From: Leptodontidium sp. MPI-SDFR-AT-0119
Lineage: Eukaryota; Ascomycota; Leotiomycetes; Helotiales; Leptodontidiaceae
DNA: 64,000 nt
Assembly (NCBI GenBank): GCA_020726505.1
Contig: JAHLEZ010000006.1
Span: forward strand, 992,001-1,056,000
Direction of reading: 5' to 3'
The notes under the pieces are model-generated. The model saw only the letters and a list, made by a program, of their open reading frames with translations, was not told the DNA's origin and did no database searches. The position numbers and the translations under genes were made by a program. Positions 36,950-48,443 of this stretch are shown piece after piece (positions within the stretch are counted from its first letter, which is position 1; each line of letters begins with the position of its first letter).

Positions 36950-37301
36950 ATGGCCTGTCCTGGCTGCCCTGCACCTACCTGCCGTCGCTTCCATCCCAGA
37001 TCCCCTACCAAACCTTACCTTACCTTACCTCCACGGCAGCTGTTCTGTTGCATCGGTTCAATCCAAGATCACATTATCTCAACTCATGGCATGTGGCGGA
37101 AAGAGGGAGGCGGGAGGAAGGAGTACGAGACTGAGACTGAGACGAGACGGTCCAACGAACGGAAGGGAGAAGAAAGAATAAGCTCTGGGAAGCTTCTATC
37201 CTGTTCCATGTGCTGGTGATGAATAATGATGGTTGGACAAGACAAGGGACTTCGCTCGTACGTACTTGAATGCCCAGGTCGGGTCACCCAGTGGCCCAGG
37301 C

Positions 37302-37329
37302 GATGGATGGATGGATGGATGGATGGATG
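37302..37329. repeat. GATG tetranucleotide repeat, seven copies
   Basis: A perfect array of seven gatg units, about 330 bp upstream of the DDI1 start. Confidence 0.95.
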
Positions 37330-37654
37330 ATCTCGCCTAGAGTGCGGCCGGCAGGCAGGTAAGGCTGGCGAAAACGCGGCTGCTTCTTTCCTACTCTACC
37401 TATTTACTTTAACTTTACCTTCCCTCCCCTTCCTTACCTTGCCTGCCTTCACTTTTTGCCTCAACTTCGTCACCCCCCGCTCCGCCTCTTCACCTACGCC
37501 CACTATTCATTCGTCTTCAGCTTTTTGTTCATGATTATGTCACCTGCATGATCTCTTAAAGTCTTCCCCCATCTCCCAGATCTGTTTCCGGTTGAAACCA
37601 AGCAACGTCAACATACCTACAATCTCGACCAGCTATCCCTCAAAGATCCTCAAG

Positions 37655-39045
37655 ATGTAAGTGCAGAGTCCCCAGCTCCGTTCAAGCTTGGAATACACAC
37701 CAACATCTTCACAGGCGTATTACATTAACCATCACTGCTCCCACTCACGATGGCGACCTCCTCTCCCTCGAGATCCCCCCGGACACTACAGTCAGCACTC
37801 TCAAGGAATCCGTCCAGGCCGAGTCGCAGATCCCCAAGACATCCCAACATCTCTACCACAACGGCCAGCTCCTGAACGATGACTCGAAGACGATGGAGCA
37901 GCTGTCGATTGGCGATGGCGAAATGTTGGCACTTCACGTTCGAGACATGATAGGGAACACAGGTCGGCCAGCAGGTCAACGCCAACCACAACCCGCTCGC
38001 CAGCAACAGAGAGGAGGTCGGCCCCAAGCAGATGCAGAGACCATGCGGTTACAGTTCCTCGGCAACCCAGCAATGAGACAAGAGGTTGAGAGACAAAGAC
38101 CAGAGCTGGGAGCTGCCTTGGATGACCCCACAAGGTTCGCGCAGGTTTGGCAGCGGTTGCAGGATGAGGAGCGAGAGGCCCAGGAGCAGCAGAGTAGAGA
38201 AATTGCGGACTTGAATGCGGATCCGTTTGATATCGATGCTCAGACTAGGATCGAGGAGATGATCAGAGCAGAGCGGGTTCAAGAGAATTTACAGAATGCC
38301 ATTGAGCACAATCCTGAAGGTCAGTCAAACTTCCCCAAGGTAGGGCATTGACGTTAATCGATTTCCAGTCTTTGGCCGAGTCCACATGCTTTACATCGAT
38401 GTCGAAGTCAACGGTCACAAAGTCAAGGCGTTCGTCGATTCCGGAGCCCAAGCCACGATTATGTCCCCTTCATGTGCAGAGATGTGCGGTATCATGAGAT
38501 TGGTAGATAAGCGATTTGCAGGTATTGCACGAGGTGTAGGCACAGCAGCGATTCTTGGGCGAGTCCACTCTGCACAAATCCGGATTGGAAGCCTGTTCCT
38601 ACCTTGCAGTTTCACTGTCATGGAGGGTAAGGACGTGGATCTGCTACTGGGTCTCGACATGCTCAAGCGCCACCAAGCCTGCATAGACCTGTCAAAAGAC
38701 AAGCTCGTTATTCAGGGTGTCGAGGTTCCATTTCTTGGAGAGGCGGATATCCCAAAAAATATGGAAGAGGAGCGAGCTGATGAGCCAAAAGTCGCTGGAC
38801 CTGGAGGAACTACAATCGGTGGACGATCAGGCGTTGTATCAGGACCATCAACACCACAGCCCGGCCCACAAGCTGCGGCTCCTCCACCAGCCGCCGCACC
38901 ACGTCCAGCAGCCGAGCCCTCATTTCCTCAAGAATCGGTCGACCAGCTCGTCGCACTAGGTTTCTCTCAAGCTGAAGCCATGAACGCTCTAGCTGCATGT
39001 GGAGGCAACGTAGAATATGCAGCGGGACTCTTATTTCAAGGTTAA
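37655..39045 (+). CDS. DDI1: DNA damage-inducible protein 1, ubiquitin-shuttle protease
   Basis: Ddi1 is an aspartic protease with ubiquitin-like and ubiquitin-binding ends that acts in proteasome-linked turnover. Exons: 37655-37656 (only the A and T of the start codon), 37715-38319 and 38369-39045, totalling 1284 nt (427 aa). The start codon is completed by the first G of exon 2, giving [15 protein letters not shown]. Domains: ubiquitin-like 1-75, a helical region with [15 protein letters not shown] and the [15 protein letters not shown] helix, the retropepsin-like fold with catalytic [11 protein letters not shown] (Asp near 226) and [13 protein letters not shown], a Pro/Ala linker, and a C-terminal UBA ([19 protein letters not shown]). 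Length matches yeast Ddi1 (428 aa). Intact. Confidence 0.97.
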
Positions 39046-39582
39046 TTGAGTTCATGCAAACAAACAGGGAGACACTGGAAATTACAGAATGGTTCAGGCG
39101 GCGGGCGTATGGGAGACTGGCAAATTGATTTGGGTTGGTAGCATACGGACGGGTTTCGCTTGGCTCGGCTGGGTGCTGGGGTATATGAGCGTGTGCTTGG
39201 GAGGGTTGACGGACGGAAGGAACATCATCGCATGAAGAGGGTTAAGGTAAATCATCTTCAATCACCTTTTCCAGGCGTTGGTTAGTTAGTTGCTTGCTAC
39301 TGAGATGCCCTTCGTATTTGTCCAGCTTTGATTGGTCATGGCCATAGCTAGGGAGAGAGATAGATTTGCATCTGAGAAGTTCCCGATCTTGGTATTGATT
39401 GTTGAGATTGAGGATTGAGGATTGCATAGCAAATGAGCATGAGCAACGAGATCTCTAGGACCTATCTGCTAATGCCGACTTGTTTGATACCCGTGACAAT
39501 AACTGTCTGTTGGTTTTCTTTTGTACTGTCCTTCCAACCCTGCAAATCAAACAGACAAAACATATATCTCGCTTACCACCTC
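39046..39582. other. Intergenic between convergent DDI1 and RRP8
   Basis: Shared 3' flank of the two genes. No gene or notable repeat beyond short TTGAGATTGAGGATTGAGGATTG-like duplications near 39400-39425. Confidence 0.5.
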
Positions 39583-41268
39583 CTATCTCAACTTGTAAAC
39601 ACAAGGTTTCAACACCCCCGCTTCACTACTAACATGCCCATCCTCCTCCCCCTTCATCTCATCCACAAACTTCCCTTTAGGCTTCCTCTTCCACGTCTCT
39701 CCTCCCTTACCTCCCCTCCTATCAGCAGAACCAAACTCCTCCGCCCCCTTCGGAACAGGCACACACTTTCCCTTAATAGGTGTCGTCCCCTTCACAAATC
39801 CCATGCGGACAAACATCCTATTCCCTAAATCCACACTTGCCTTCTCGCCACCCTGTCCCTCACCTTTAAGTACGAATCCCCTCTTCCTCAACACCTCTAC
39901 GAACGCACTCACGTCCGTCTCACCCCCGCGGTCGTCCTGCCCGTCGACTTCCACAGCTGCGATCTCGTCGTCTGCAGCCTCGTCGGCGGCTTTCTTGGAT
40001 TTCTTATCCATAGTTGGTGCTCGTTTTTTGTTCCCTACGCTGTGGGAGACGACTTTTCTACCCCCAGCTCCAGCTCCGCCTCCTGAGCCGGCACTTGCGA
40101 CGCGTCCGAATCGCGATTTTATTTCCGCGATCCAGAGTTCGCCTTTCCAGCGCAGGATGCGGAATGCCTCCTCGATGAAATCGACCCAATTCGTTCCCAT
40201 CAGCGCGAGGCAGAAGATCGCTACATCGACACTGCCGTCCTTAAGTGGGAGGTTGGCGATATCTGCTTTCGTGACCAAAGGCGAGGGCGACTGGAGGTCG
40301 AAACTGTGGATGCGGAGTTTGAGTTTCTTGAGATGCGGTTGTAGCTTTGTTGCGAGGGCAGCGTCGCCGCATCCTAGGTCTGCGAGCGTGCATGTGCCTT
40401 CTGTGCGGGGGAGTGGTTGGTCTTGAGTGGTTTTGGAGAGCGGGTTACCTCGTGAGGGACCTTTGATTGCTCCTCGGTTGAGGATCTGGGAGAGGTAGAT
40501 GTCGACGGGGTTTTCGGGCCAGACTTCGACTTGTCGTCGAAAACCTTCGTGGTATTCGGTGAACATCTCGGGGTTTTCGGCGAAGAGGGAGAGGGAGTGT
40601 GCGGAGGGTGTGGTGTAGAGTGTTTGGTTGAGGTGGCGGAAGCGTGCAGAGATCAGCTTTTGGCGCATGCTGGCTTGGAGGGGGGTGAGTGTTGGTTTGG
40701 GGGGTTGAGATGTGGGTTTCGTGGTGGGTGGTTGTATAGATTCTGTGATTGAGGAGGTGGTGGTCATATCAGGAGTTGTGCCGTCTGCTATTGCCTTGAG
40801 TTTGGCTCTCTTTTCGCGCTTCTTCTCCTTCAGCGTTTTGCCCTTCTTGACTCTCTCTTTCGAAGCCTCGATGACCTCATCCGAGCCCTCTATCTCGTCG
40901 CCCGATGCACTGTCCTTTAAATTCCTCACTTCTTTAGACTTCGACCCAGATGTAGCCTTGCTCTTCTCGCCATCCACAGCTTCTTCCTCGGCAATCATCT
41001 TCGTCTTCTCTCCCTGCTTCAGCTTCTTCTCCTTCGGTTTTCCCTCAATAACCGCCTCCCACAACTCCTCCATATTGCCTGCATTCACATCCTTCGGTCC
41101 CTTCTTCCCCATCTCCGCATTGCGCTTGCGCTTCTTACTGCTCTTCTTCGACTCCCCCTCAATAACAACTTCCGGCTCTGTGGCTTTCGAAGGAGCACTT
41201 TTCGCACCTTCTGGTCTTTCCGCCTTCAGCAGACTCGAAGAGACTGACCATCCTGGAACGGCGAACAT
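39583..41268 (-). CDS. RRP8: 25S rRNA (adenine-N1) methyltransferase Rrp8
   Basis: Rrp8 is the nucleolar enzyme that makes m1A in helix 25.1 of 25S rRNA. It is a single exon of 561 aa when started at the Met of MFAVPGWSVSSSLLKAE, the conserved opening. The frame stays open upstream to 41427, but that extension reads basic non-conserved sequence. The N-terminal half is a Lys/Glu/Ser-rich low-complexity nucleolar region. The catalytic part starts near LTPLQASMRQKLISARFRHL and contains SAM motif I TLADLGCGDAALATKL, acidic motif FDLQSP, and the Rrp8 signature VAIFCLALMGTNWVDFIEEA. It ends with the typical LKPCVYKLR. A Gly/Ala-rich basic insert lies between the last two catalytic strands (around 39960-40100). 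Larger than yeast Rrp8 (392 aa), because of the N-terminal half and this insert. Confidence 0.95.
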   Translation of the reverse strand: MFAVPGWSVSSSLLKAERPEGAKSAPSKATEPEVVIEGESKKSSKKRKRNAEMGKKGPKDVNAGNMEELWEAVIEGKPKEKKLKQGEKTKMIAEEEAVDGEKSKATSGSKSKEVRNLKDSASGDEIEGSDEVIEASKERVKKGKTLKEKKREKRAKLKAIADGTTPDMTTTSSITESIQPPTTKPTSQPPKPTLTPLQASMRQKLISARFRHLNQTLYTTPSAHSLSLFAENPEMFTEYHEGFRRQVEVWPENPVDIYLSQILNRGAIKGPSRGNPLSKTTQDQPLPRTEGTCTLADLGCGDAALATKLQPHLKKLKLRIHSFDLQSPSPLVTKADIANLPLKDGSVDVAIFCLALMGTNWVDFIEEAFRILRWKGELWIAEIKSRFGRVASAGSGGGAGAGGRKVVSHSVGNKKRAPTMDKKSKKAADEAADDEIAAVEVDGQDDRGGETDVSAFVEVLRKRGFVLKGEGQGGEKASVDLGNRMFVRMGFVKGTTPIKGKCVPVPKGAEEFGSADRRGGKGGETWKRKPKGKFVDEMKGEEDGHVSSEAGVLKPCVYKLR

Positions 41269-41906
41269 TTTGGCCTGTGGTCGTGGGGGTGTTGGAGGGG
41301 TGTTGCCGTGGTAAGCCTTCTGCTGGTTGATAAAATTATATTTTTTGGGAAGAGGTTTGGTCTGAGCTTGCTTGCCCCACTTTGACTGCGGGAGCACCCG
41401 TCTTGGCGCGGTCCCTACTGCTCTCATTTACCCAGGTAGTTTCGTGGCTTTTGTGGCAGGTAGGTAGGCTACATGACATCAGTACAATGGATATGGGATA
41501 CCTGGGATATTGTCCGAGCATTTGGTAGATGAGATATTAGACATCCAAGAACAAGAAATTATCGGGTTGTTGTGTTGCAGGGAGGATAAATTAGCGAGTT
41601 ACTTATGTAAATGTAAACAAAGTAAAAGACAAGAAGCTCGGGTCGGTCATTGTTTCCAACAAGGAAGGCACTACCTATCAGCTAGCTATGTAGTAAAAGT
41701 CCAGTCGACATTCTCAGAAATGAGTAGCGTTGGTTTGACGAGTTCGCTTTTCAAATTCCCGCCATCAGATATAATTCACATTAATGTTTAGCGCGCACCA
41801 ACTCTCCCTCTCCAAAATCAGGCGACTGCATACCTTAGATTTCCCTCCCGGCCCTCGAAACTGTGTTCTCTTGTTAACATCGCCCGACGCGACAACGCCA
41901 CCAAGA
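41269..41906. promoter_or_regulatory. Divergent promoter of RRP8 and the unknown gene
   Basis: This 638-bp gap lies between start codons facing away from each other. If upstream starts were used (41427 for RRP8, 41784 for the other gene) it would shrink to about 350 bp. No specific site recognised. Confidence 0.4.
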
Positions 41907-42910
41907 ATGACCTCTCCAACTCCCAACACCACAGGCGCGACGCCTTCCTCTCTGCCAAAGACAGATAATGTCTGGGCCAACATGCCTCCTCTCCATACGA
42001 TCAAGTCTGAAGAATGTAAGTACTTTCGAATTCACCTTGTTGAGACTGCTTTGGCATGTTCCAAGTCTTGATACTTTGAGATGCATTTAGAGCTAACCTT
42101 GCTAACTCTTCTCTCCATAGTGATCCGATACCAAATCGTTGATTGGTACGTCTTATTCCGCTCCATGATCTGGGAAAGAGATTTCATACTTTATGCTCAT
42201 TCCTAGACTCTCAGGCAAGACTGAAAATCCCATACTAACTTTCAATTAGGGACCCCAACAACCCTCATCATCCCCACTATCTCGCCGGCCATATCCTCAT
42301 CAAGTCTCTCTTCCAACGTAACTACTATTACTGGATCGCTTGCAGCAATCCTCTTCCGAAGGTAGTTGGCAAGAAGGCACCACCATCCATCTTCATAAAC
42401 TCGCCAACCGCCTCATCAGCTCCAGGTGCTGGTCAATCTTCCTCTACTTCCTCGCTTGATGAGTCCAGGTTCACGGAGAACTTGGATGGACAACATGAAC
42501 CAAGATCGCCTTCACTCGCAGTCCCAGTCGCCTCAGACCCAGCACCCTCTGGCCAATATCAAGTCAGCAACAATGTCCAAACCCCCAACCCGTTCCCAAG
42601 CCACACCCTTCCGGTCTCGGCTCCATCCAACTCGTCCCTCCCTTCTCCTAGCCCCAACATTCACACTTCACCATTCAACTCATCCCCACCAACTCCCGCA
42701 TCGTCGCCTGCCAGCAATCTCCCAGGTTCGCAGAAGAAGAGAACCCTGAACTCCAAGCAGCAACGGGGACGGAACGTACGCGCTGAATTCGGAAGAGCCA
42801 CTCTGAATGCAGATGGAAAGCCAGCTGGAGTCGAGAAGGCTGTGGAAGGTTTCTTCAATCTGGGTGCTATGTCGTGGCACTTCAGGAACCCGGATGAGGG
42901 TGGAAAGTAA
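41907..42910 (+). CDS. Unrecognised fungal protein, 264 aa
   Basis: I do not recognise this family. Three exons, 41907-42015, 42121-42145 (25 nt) and 42250-42910, sum to 795 nt with consistent phases and good splice sites, which supports a real gene. The first part is compact: VWANMPPLHTIKSEELIRYQ, then IVDWDPNNPHHPHYLAGH and IKSLFQRNYYYWIACSNPLP, with many aromatic residues. The middle (residues 90-200) is a Ser/Pro/Asn-rich disordered stretch. The end is basic and then conserved-looking: NVRAEFGRATLNADGKPAG and EGFFNLGAMSWHFRNPDEGG. There is no signal peptide or membrane helix. An in-frame upstream Met at 41784 would add 41 residues; the start is therefore uncertain. Divergent from RRP8. 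Confidence 0.75.
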
Positions 42911-44796
42911 GTTGGGAGTTGGGTGGATTCATGGATGATAGATCTGGGCTTTCTTGGTCTGGACCTGCTAAGTGGAATAGAATGAAGTACATAGAGGAGA
43001 TATCTAGATGTGCACATGGAAAGGAAAGGAATGGGGTTTTGCTCTGAAGGTTGGCTTGGCGTTTGGGGGAACTAGGAGATTACTCTCTGCATCTGATTTG
43101 AGAAATGCATAGCTTGAGAGAGTGAGAGCTAAACTTTGGCAAATCCACCACCTTATATCATATCACATCTTTCTACTTGTCTATCTGTGACTTGTGACTT
43201 ATAAAACGAAGCGCATACGGGAAATATTTTTGAAGAATATCTTAATATGCCATGTGCTAGCTATGTCAAGTTATATCCATTTGGACTTTCCTACTATTCA
43301 TGGCTTATACAACCCGATCTCCAGACATTTTAACAGAATTCTACATCTCACAAGCGAAGTTCTCAAATTTCATTTTTCGGCATCCAGACGTTGAAGCACG
43401 CCCCGGCTCCACACTACAGGCACTTTTACATATCATGCTGCCAACCAACCACCGAACGGTGTAAATTATAAAAACGCAGTTTGCATATAATGATTGACCG
43501 ACCAGTCTTACCAGTCTCATTCATGCTCACTCACTTCCAGAAACCCAACCAACCATCCATCCATCCGCCAACCCTTCCCTCAGCCAACATCCAAGCATCC
43601 CCCCCGCGCCATTCTCTACGCTGTCATCATTCTGCACCTCTTTAATCTTTCAGTAACCATCTCTAGTATCTAGTACAAGTATCATATGATCTCCTCTCCT
43701 CTCGCTTCCTAACCCACAATTCCATTCACACCAGGTAAAAGGCAGAAGTTGAAACAGTAGTAAAAAATTAAAAAAATTTAAAACCAGAAAAAAACGAAAG
43801 ACAAAAGCCGAACCCACTCAGCCGGAACTAGCAATTTAATGCTAGCATAGTTAATTGAGAGTGGGTACTGCCTCACCGGCCAAATGGAAACACGCAATTC
43901 GGAAGCCACCAGCTGGATTTTGATGTCAGGGATTTGCTTATTTGGTTACATATATCGCATGGAATTTTTTTCGCTTAACGGGGATTTGTTTTCGCGCACC
44001 CTTTATTTATTTTATTTTCTGCCATAACCGAACCTACATAACTAAATGCTCAATGTATACGAAGGCAGGATGGGTGGTGCTCTTAGTGCTCTTGATAAAT
44101 GACCACTGGAAAACCACCCAACCCCAACCCCAGTCTCTCACTCAAACCCACCACCAGCAAATGCAGCTCAATTACTTCTCAAAATATCTTTCCTCCCGCC
44201 CTTTTCAACATTACAGTACTTGATAGGCCACCATCTCCTCGACATCTCCTTGGCATGGAAATAAACATACAACTCTGCACAACACACAACGAGGAATCAA
44301 CTCGCTCAAATCGAACAAGTCACACGTGCGTCTCATCACAGAAACGCTGATTCTCACCTCAACGATTCAAAGCAAAGACAAAGATCGAAAATTATGGTAT
44401 GACACCATCGCGAAATTACTGTGAGAATTGCTCCTTTCTGTCTATCTAATGCAAATGCAAATGCATCTGGTCTTAATTCTTCAAATGCATGCACGCTTGC
44501 TCGAATGAATGAACCCACACCAGAGGATATATGCCATGGAAGAAGAAAAACGCCATTCTCTAATATGTATGCATGATGAATCCCTCCCAATCCCAATCCC
44601 AGTTCCAGTCCCAACCCAACCCAGCCCAGCCCAGCCCAGCCCATGCCATTCTATGCCGCTCAAACGCCAAAATCAAATCAAATTTCCGCACAATGTGCAA
44701 AAGCTCCAGGGCACCGAGCGCAAACGTGAAGACCAAAAACAATCCCAACGCGGACCAGAACGAGAATGACGTAAAATACAACAAGGAACGACCGCC
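42911..44796. other. Intergenic of 1.9 kb between convergent genes
   Basis: No gene supported. A poly-A-rich stretch with aaaaaattaaaaaaatt-like sequence lies near 43760-43800. Short frames on either strand are low complexity. Confidence 0.5.
44584..44643. repeat. Degenerate CCCAA/CCCAG pentamer array
   Basis: A run of tcccaa, cccagt, cccaac and finally five cccag-type units. It lies about 150 bp downstream of the SNF2-RING gene, perhaps in its 3' flank. Open frames here read Trp-Ala-Gly-Leu repeats and are artefacts. Confidence 0.85.
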
Positions 44797-47700
44797 TTAC
44801 TTGAACAGACTCCTCAGATCTTCTAGGCGCTTCCGAGCAGCCTCCGCTTTGTCGATACGTCCCCGGCCTTCGGAATCCATGCTCAAGCTGGCGAGTTTCT
44901 TTTTCTTCTCTTGGAGATCCAGCATTTTCTCTTCAAAGCTGTCGTTCATGATGTATCGGACTGTAGTGACTTCTCTCTTCTGACCCAGGCGGTGAACTCG
45001 ATCGACGGCTTGAGCTTCCGCTGCTGGATTGTATTGAGGCTCCATAACGTAGACCTTGCTTGCTGTAGTCAAATTAAGACCCAGGCCACCAGCCATGATA
45101 GAAACAAGAATAACATGAATTGAAGGATCGTCGCGAAACGCGTCGAGAGCTGCCCCACGAGCTGTACGAGACATCTTTCCATCAAGACGAGTGTACGTGA
45201 TGCCGTTTTCGGTAAGAGCATGTTGAATAAGATCCAAATGAGCAGTCCAGCCGGAGAATATTACGCTCTTAATTGGAGGCTCATTTGGCATAGCTAGAGA
45301 CTCTTGATGAGAAGCAAGCAGGTCATGAAGTAACGCCTTTGTCTTCGTGTGAGGTCCACTGTAGCCGTCCAGACTCTTCCCATGCTTTGCATCTTTGGTC
45401 TTCAATCGAGACGATTCTTGATCTTCTAATCCACAATTCCGGAGCTCGAAGTACGAGAGCTTGATATATTGCTGACAGATAGGGCAATTGAAATTCGATT
45501 GGCCTTGTGCGACATCTTCCATATCGGCCTTGTACCTATTGATGCAAGTATTGCAAATGATATGGAAACAAGGCGTCATATGGCCAATTATTTCGTCCTT
45601 GGCGTCGCCATCTGCGTCTTCATTTGGACCGATCTTACGGTTGCAAGCAAGGCAAATATCCGCATTCGTCTCTCTCATTAAGTTGTACATTTCGTAGGCT
45701 TGTCTTGCAGATAACGCTGGTTGATCATCCTCATCGTCGCTGTCAAGATCAATCGCAGAGTCTTTGCTGAGACCGTTCATAACCTTCAAATCCTCCTCTC
45801 CTAATAGATCCCTGCCATGAGCACAGATAAGTCGGAGCCGAAGAATAGACTGCAATATATGAACGTAAGATTTGCCGCTCAATGACTTCTCGCGTTGACC
45901 GACGATAACCTTAATCCTATCGCTGGCGTTCTTGGCGAAGATCTCGTAAACAGCACGCTCTTCAGAGTTAAAGTCAAGCTTGACAAGTTGATCGTGGCGC
46001 GGAGGAAGGTCAATCCGATCTTTCAATCGTCTGAGGGTGATACTATCGACAAGTAGTCTGAGTTTAGGAATGATGTCGGGATCACACATCTTGAATGGCG
46101 ACATGATATGCTGGGCAAAGCCACCTTTCTCGTCAAATGGTTTGATGCGAAGGAACGTTATTAGAGCTCCAAGATCCTCAAGACGATTCTGTACTGGGGT
46201 TCCGGTAACAGCCCATCTTCGATTTGCAGATAATCTACAAATTGACTTCGACTGCTGAGTTGATTGTTCCCGAATCATATGTGCTTCGTCGAGAACGATC
46301 CTAAACCAGTTCATCTCTTCCAAAGGGTAAACACCAGGCTTCTTCTTGCTTCGATTGTTGAACTCAGTAGCAACTGATCCATACGTGGTGATAACGATAT
46401 CGAACTCGGCAAGCTTTTGTACATCTTTGATTCGATTCGCGCCATGGTATACGTAGTACTTGAGCGTTCCAGGCTTTACGTGTTGCTTTATCTGCTCCTC
46501 CCAATTGGCGATTGTGGAAAGAGGAGAGACTAAAAGAGTCGTTTTGCAATTGATTACAAGAGGAACGTGTTCAAGCTTTGGGAGTGGGACCTTGTTCTTC
46601 CCTTTACGTACCGGGCAAAGGTCTCTGTTGTCTTGAGAGGTGCAAGGAGTCAACTTGGACCATTCGAGTGCCTCCTTATCAAGTGTTTGTACTACCAAGC
46701 TGATGATTTGTAAAGTCTTTCCGAGACCCATCATGTCGGCCAATATTCCTCCAAGAACCTGTGGTGGACTTTGGTTCTCCTCTTGCCCAGTGATGACGTT
46801 GTAGTAGCTGCGCTCTCCTCTCGCAGAGATATTTAGGCGCCAAAGCGAGCTGTTTCCTTTTTCGTCGGGACCAAAAACGCGTTCCAGTTCCTTATTTGTC
46901 ATGAAGTATAGACCTTGCTTTTGATGGCGAAGAAGCTCTGTCGTGATCCGGGGATCAGCGTTCATCTCTGGCAAGTTCTCAGAGCGCTCTAAAGAGTCGA
47001 ACATGTCCACGATATCGTTTTTCATCTCCTCCGTAGTCCGCATTACGGCTTGACGAGAGCCATAAGTCATTTGGCGTGGAGGTGGCTGTTGAGGTCGTTG
47101 AATTGTGTGGGGATTATGTAGCTCGATGCCTGCCTCAACGAACATCGGAGTCCGGAGCCAGAGCTGTTTCTGCGAAAGGTGCTTTCCAATAGCGAGAGCC
47201 CATTTCTTCGCACCATAAAGGGTCAGATCCAAATCATAACGTCGAGACACGTCTGGTGAGCCTGGCTCCAAGTCGCCCGGCTTTTTCTGTCTAGTGAGAA
47301 TTCTTGCTGATGTCCGGATTCCGTATTTTGAGTCAAGAATAGGGGTGAGTCCGATGGAAGTAGTGACATCCACACAGCCTATGATTTCCCGCGTGCCATC
47401 AACCGCATGGATGATGGTTGTCTTATCTCCGAATCTTCTTCTCAGCACGATTTTGACCTATTTGCCGCATTAGCATTTAACACAGTTACTAGGGATATTG
47501 GGATCTTCAATGTAAACATAGGCCACTGTGATTTAGATCCCAGACATTAGAACAAATGTGAAAATGTACTGACCTGGGGCCAAAATCCATCGCTGACCGC
47601 CTTCGCCCCTGCCTTTGGAGTTGGGACCTTGAATGCATTGATCTGAACCCCCTCGATGCGACCATAACAGACCTCCTTGTCGCCGCTGTCGCCAACGATC

Positions 47701-48443
47701 TGAACATCTTCTTCGTCATCGTCGATACTGACAGGTGCAGTTCCATTGGACATGCCCTCTCGTTGACCCTCTTTCCTCTTCTCTCTCACGTATTCGCCCA
47801 GAGGACCTCCCTTTCCTCCTCCACTAAACTCTGCCTTCTTATGGTTGTCGTTCTCATCATTCATCTTCCTCCGTTTCTGAGGCACCATACTCCGATCCGT
47901 AACGTTGTGCATGCGTTCCAACATGTTGCCCATACCTCCCATGCCCCCATTCATGACACCATTTCCATTCGCATAAGTTGAGAATCCGCCGTTCATACCA
48001 TTCTGGGGACGTTGCTGGCCGTTGGACTGGGGAGCTGGTGGCTGCTGGTAGACCTGCTGCGGCTCACCTCCAGGACTATCAAACTGGAACATCTGGGACT
48101 GCTGGCTTGGAGGGTTGCCGGCAAAGTTGTTCTGTGGAGGAGGGCGTGAAGGTGTTGAGTTGTAGCCTCGAGGATTTAAAAGCGCACTTGGATTCCAAGC
48201 ATTTTGCGAGGGGAAAGCAGGAGAACCATTCGCAGTATTCGGTGGTAAATTCGAGGGCCGAGCAGTATTGTAGCCATTCGAATAGCCACTGCGAGGCTGC
48301 GACGGCCTCATGTTGTGCGCGGCTGCATGTTGGCCGAGACGAGGCTCTGGATCACCCATTCGAAGTCCCGCCACATCGTTTGAGGTCGAGTTCGAAGGTG
48401 AGTAGAATGGCCCGACGCCATTTGTATTATTCCAAGACGTCAT
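44797..48443 (-). CDS. SNF2-family ATPase with RING finger (HLTF/Rad5-like)
   Basis: A DNA-translocating SNF2 ATPase with an embedded E3 ubiquitin-ligase RING, the layout of HLTF, Rad5 and Ris1-type proteins in post-replication repair or chromatin work. Two exons, 48443-47574 and 47457-44797, give 1176 aa. Residues 1-290 are a disordered Asn/Gln/Pro/Gly-rich leader. A segment with RRRFGDKTTIIHAVDGTRE follows, then the helicase: motif I ILADMMGLGKTLQIISL (near 525), motif II VLDEAHMIREQ, RRWAVTGTPVQNRLEDL, RING CLACNRKIG...CFHIICNTCINRY...CPICQQYI (about 885-950), KSVIFSGWTAHLDL, and motif VI QAVDRVHRLGQKREV near 1110. The N-terminus is not clearly a HIRAN domain. Which orthologue it is (Rad5 proper or a fungal paralogue) is not decided here. 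Confidence 0.93.

Larger units (their letters stand above)
35759..37654. promoter_or_regulatory. Long divergent intergenic region with several microsatellites
   Basis: This 1.9-kb gap lies between the GNAT start and the DDI1 start, which face away from each other. It is rich in simple repeats: gtaggtag runs near 36010 and 36520-36540, CT-rich runs at 36650-36700, GTCCT repeats, TACCT-type runs near 37015-37030 and 37390-37440, and GATG repeats. The Cys/Pro/Val-rich open frames here are readings of those repeats, not genes. Confidence 0.6.

Noticed and set aside
36711..37219. Cys/Pro/Ser and Thr/Gly/Gln/Asp/Arg repeat proteins over the GTCCT array
   Set aside because: A pure 5-bp repeat keeps all frames open; no start context, introns or conservation support translation.
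36896..37329. CRISPR-like array from the dense tandem repeats
   Set aside because: The repeats are uninterrupted microsatellites without spacers, in a eukaryotic chromosome.
39583..41427. RRP8 start at 41427
   Set aside because: The extra 53 residues are basic and non-conserved; family members open with MFAVPGW, which lies at 41268.
47458..47573. An extra exon in the SNF2-RING intron (reads AYVYIEDPNIP)
   Set aside because: Including it would leave a following intron of only about 32 bp and would not keep phase; skipping it gives a clean phase-0 join.
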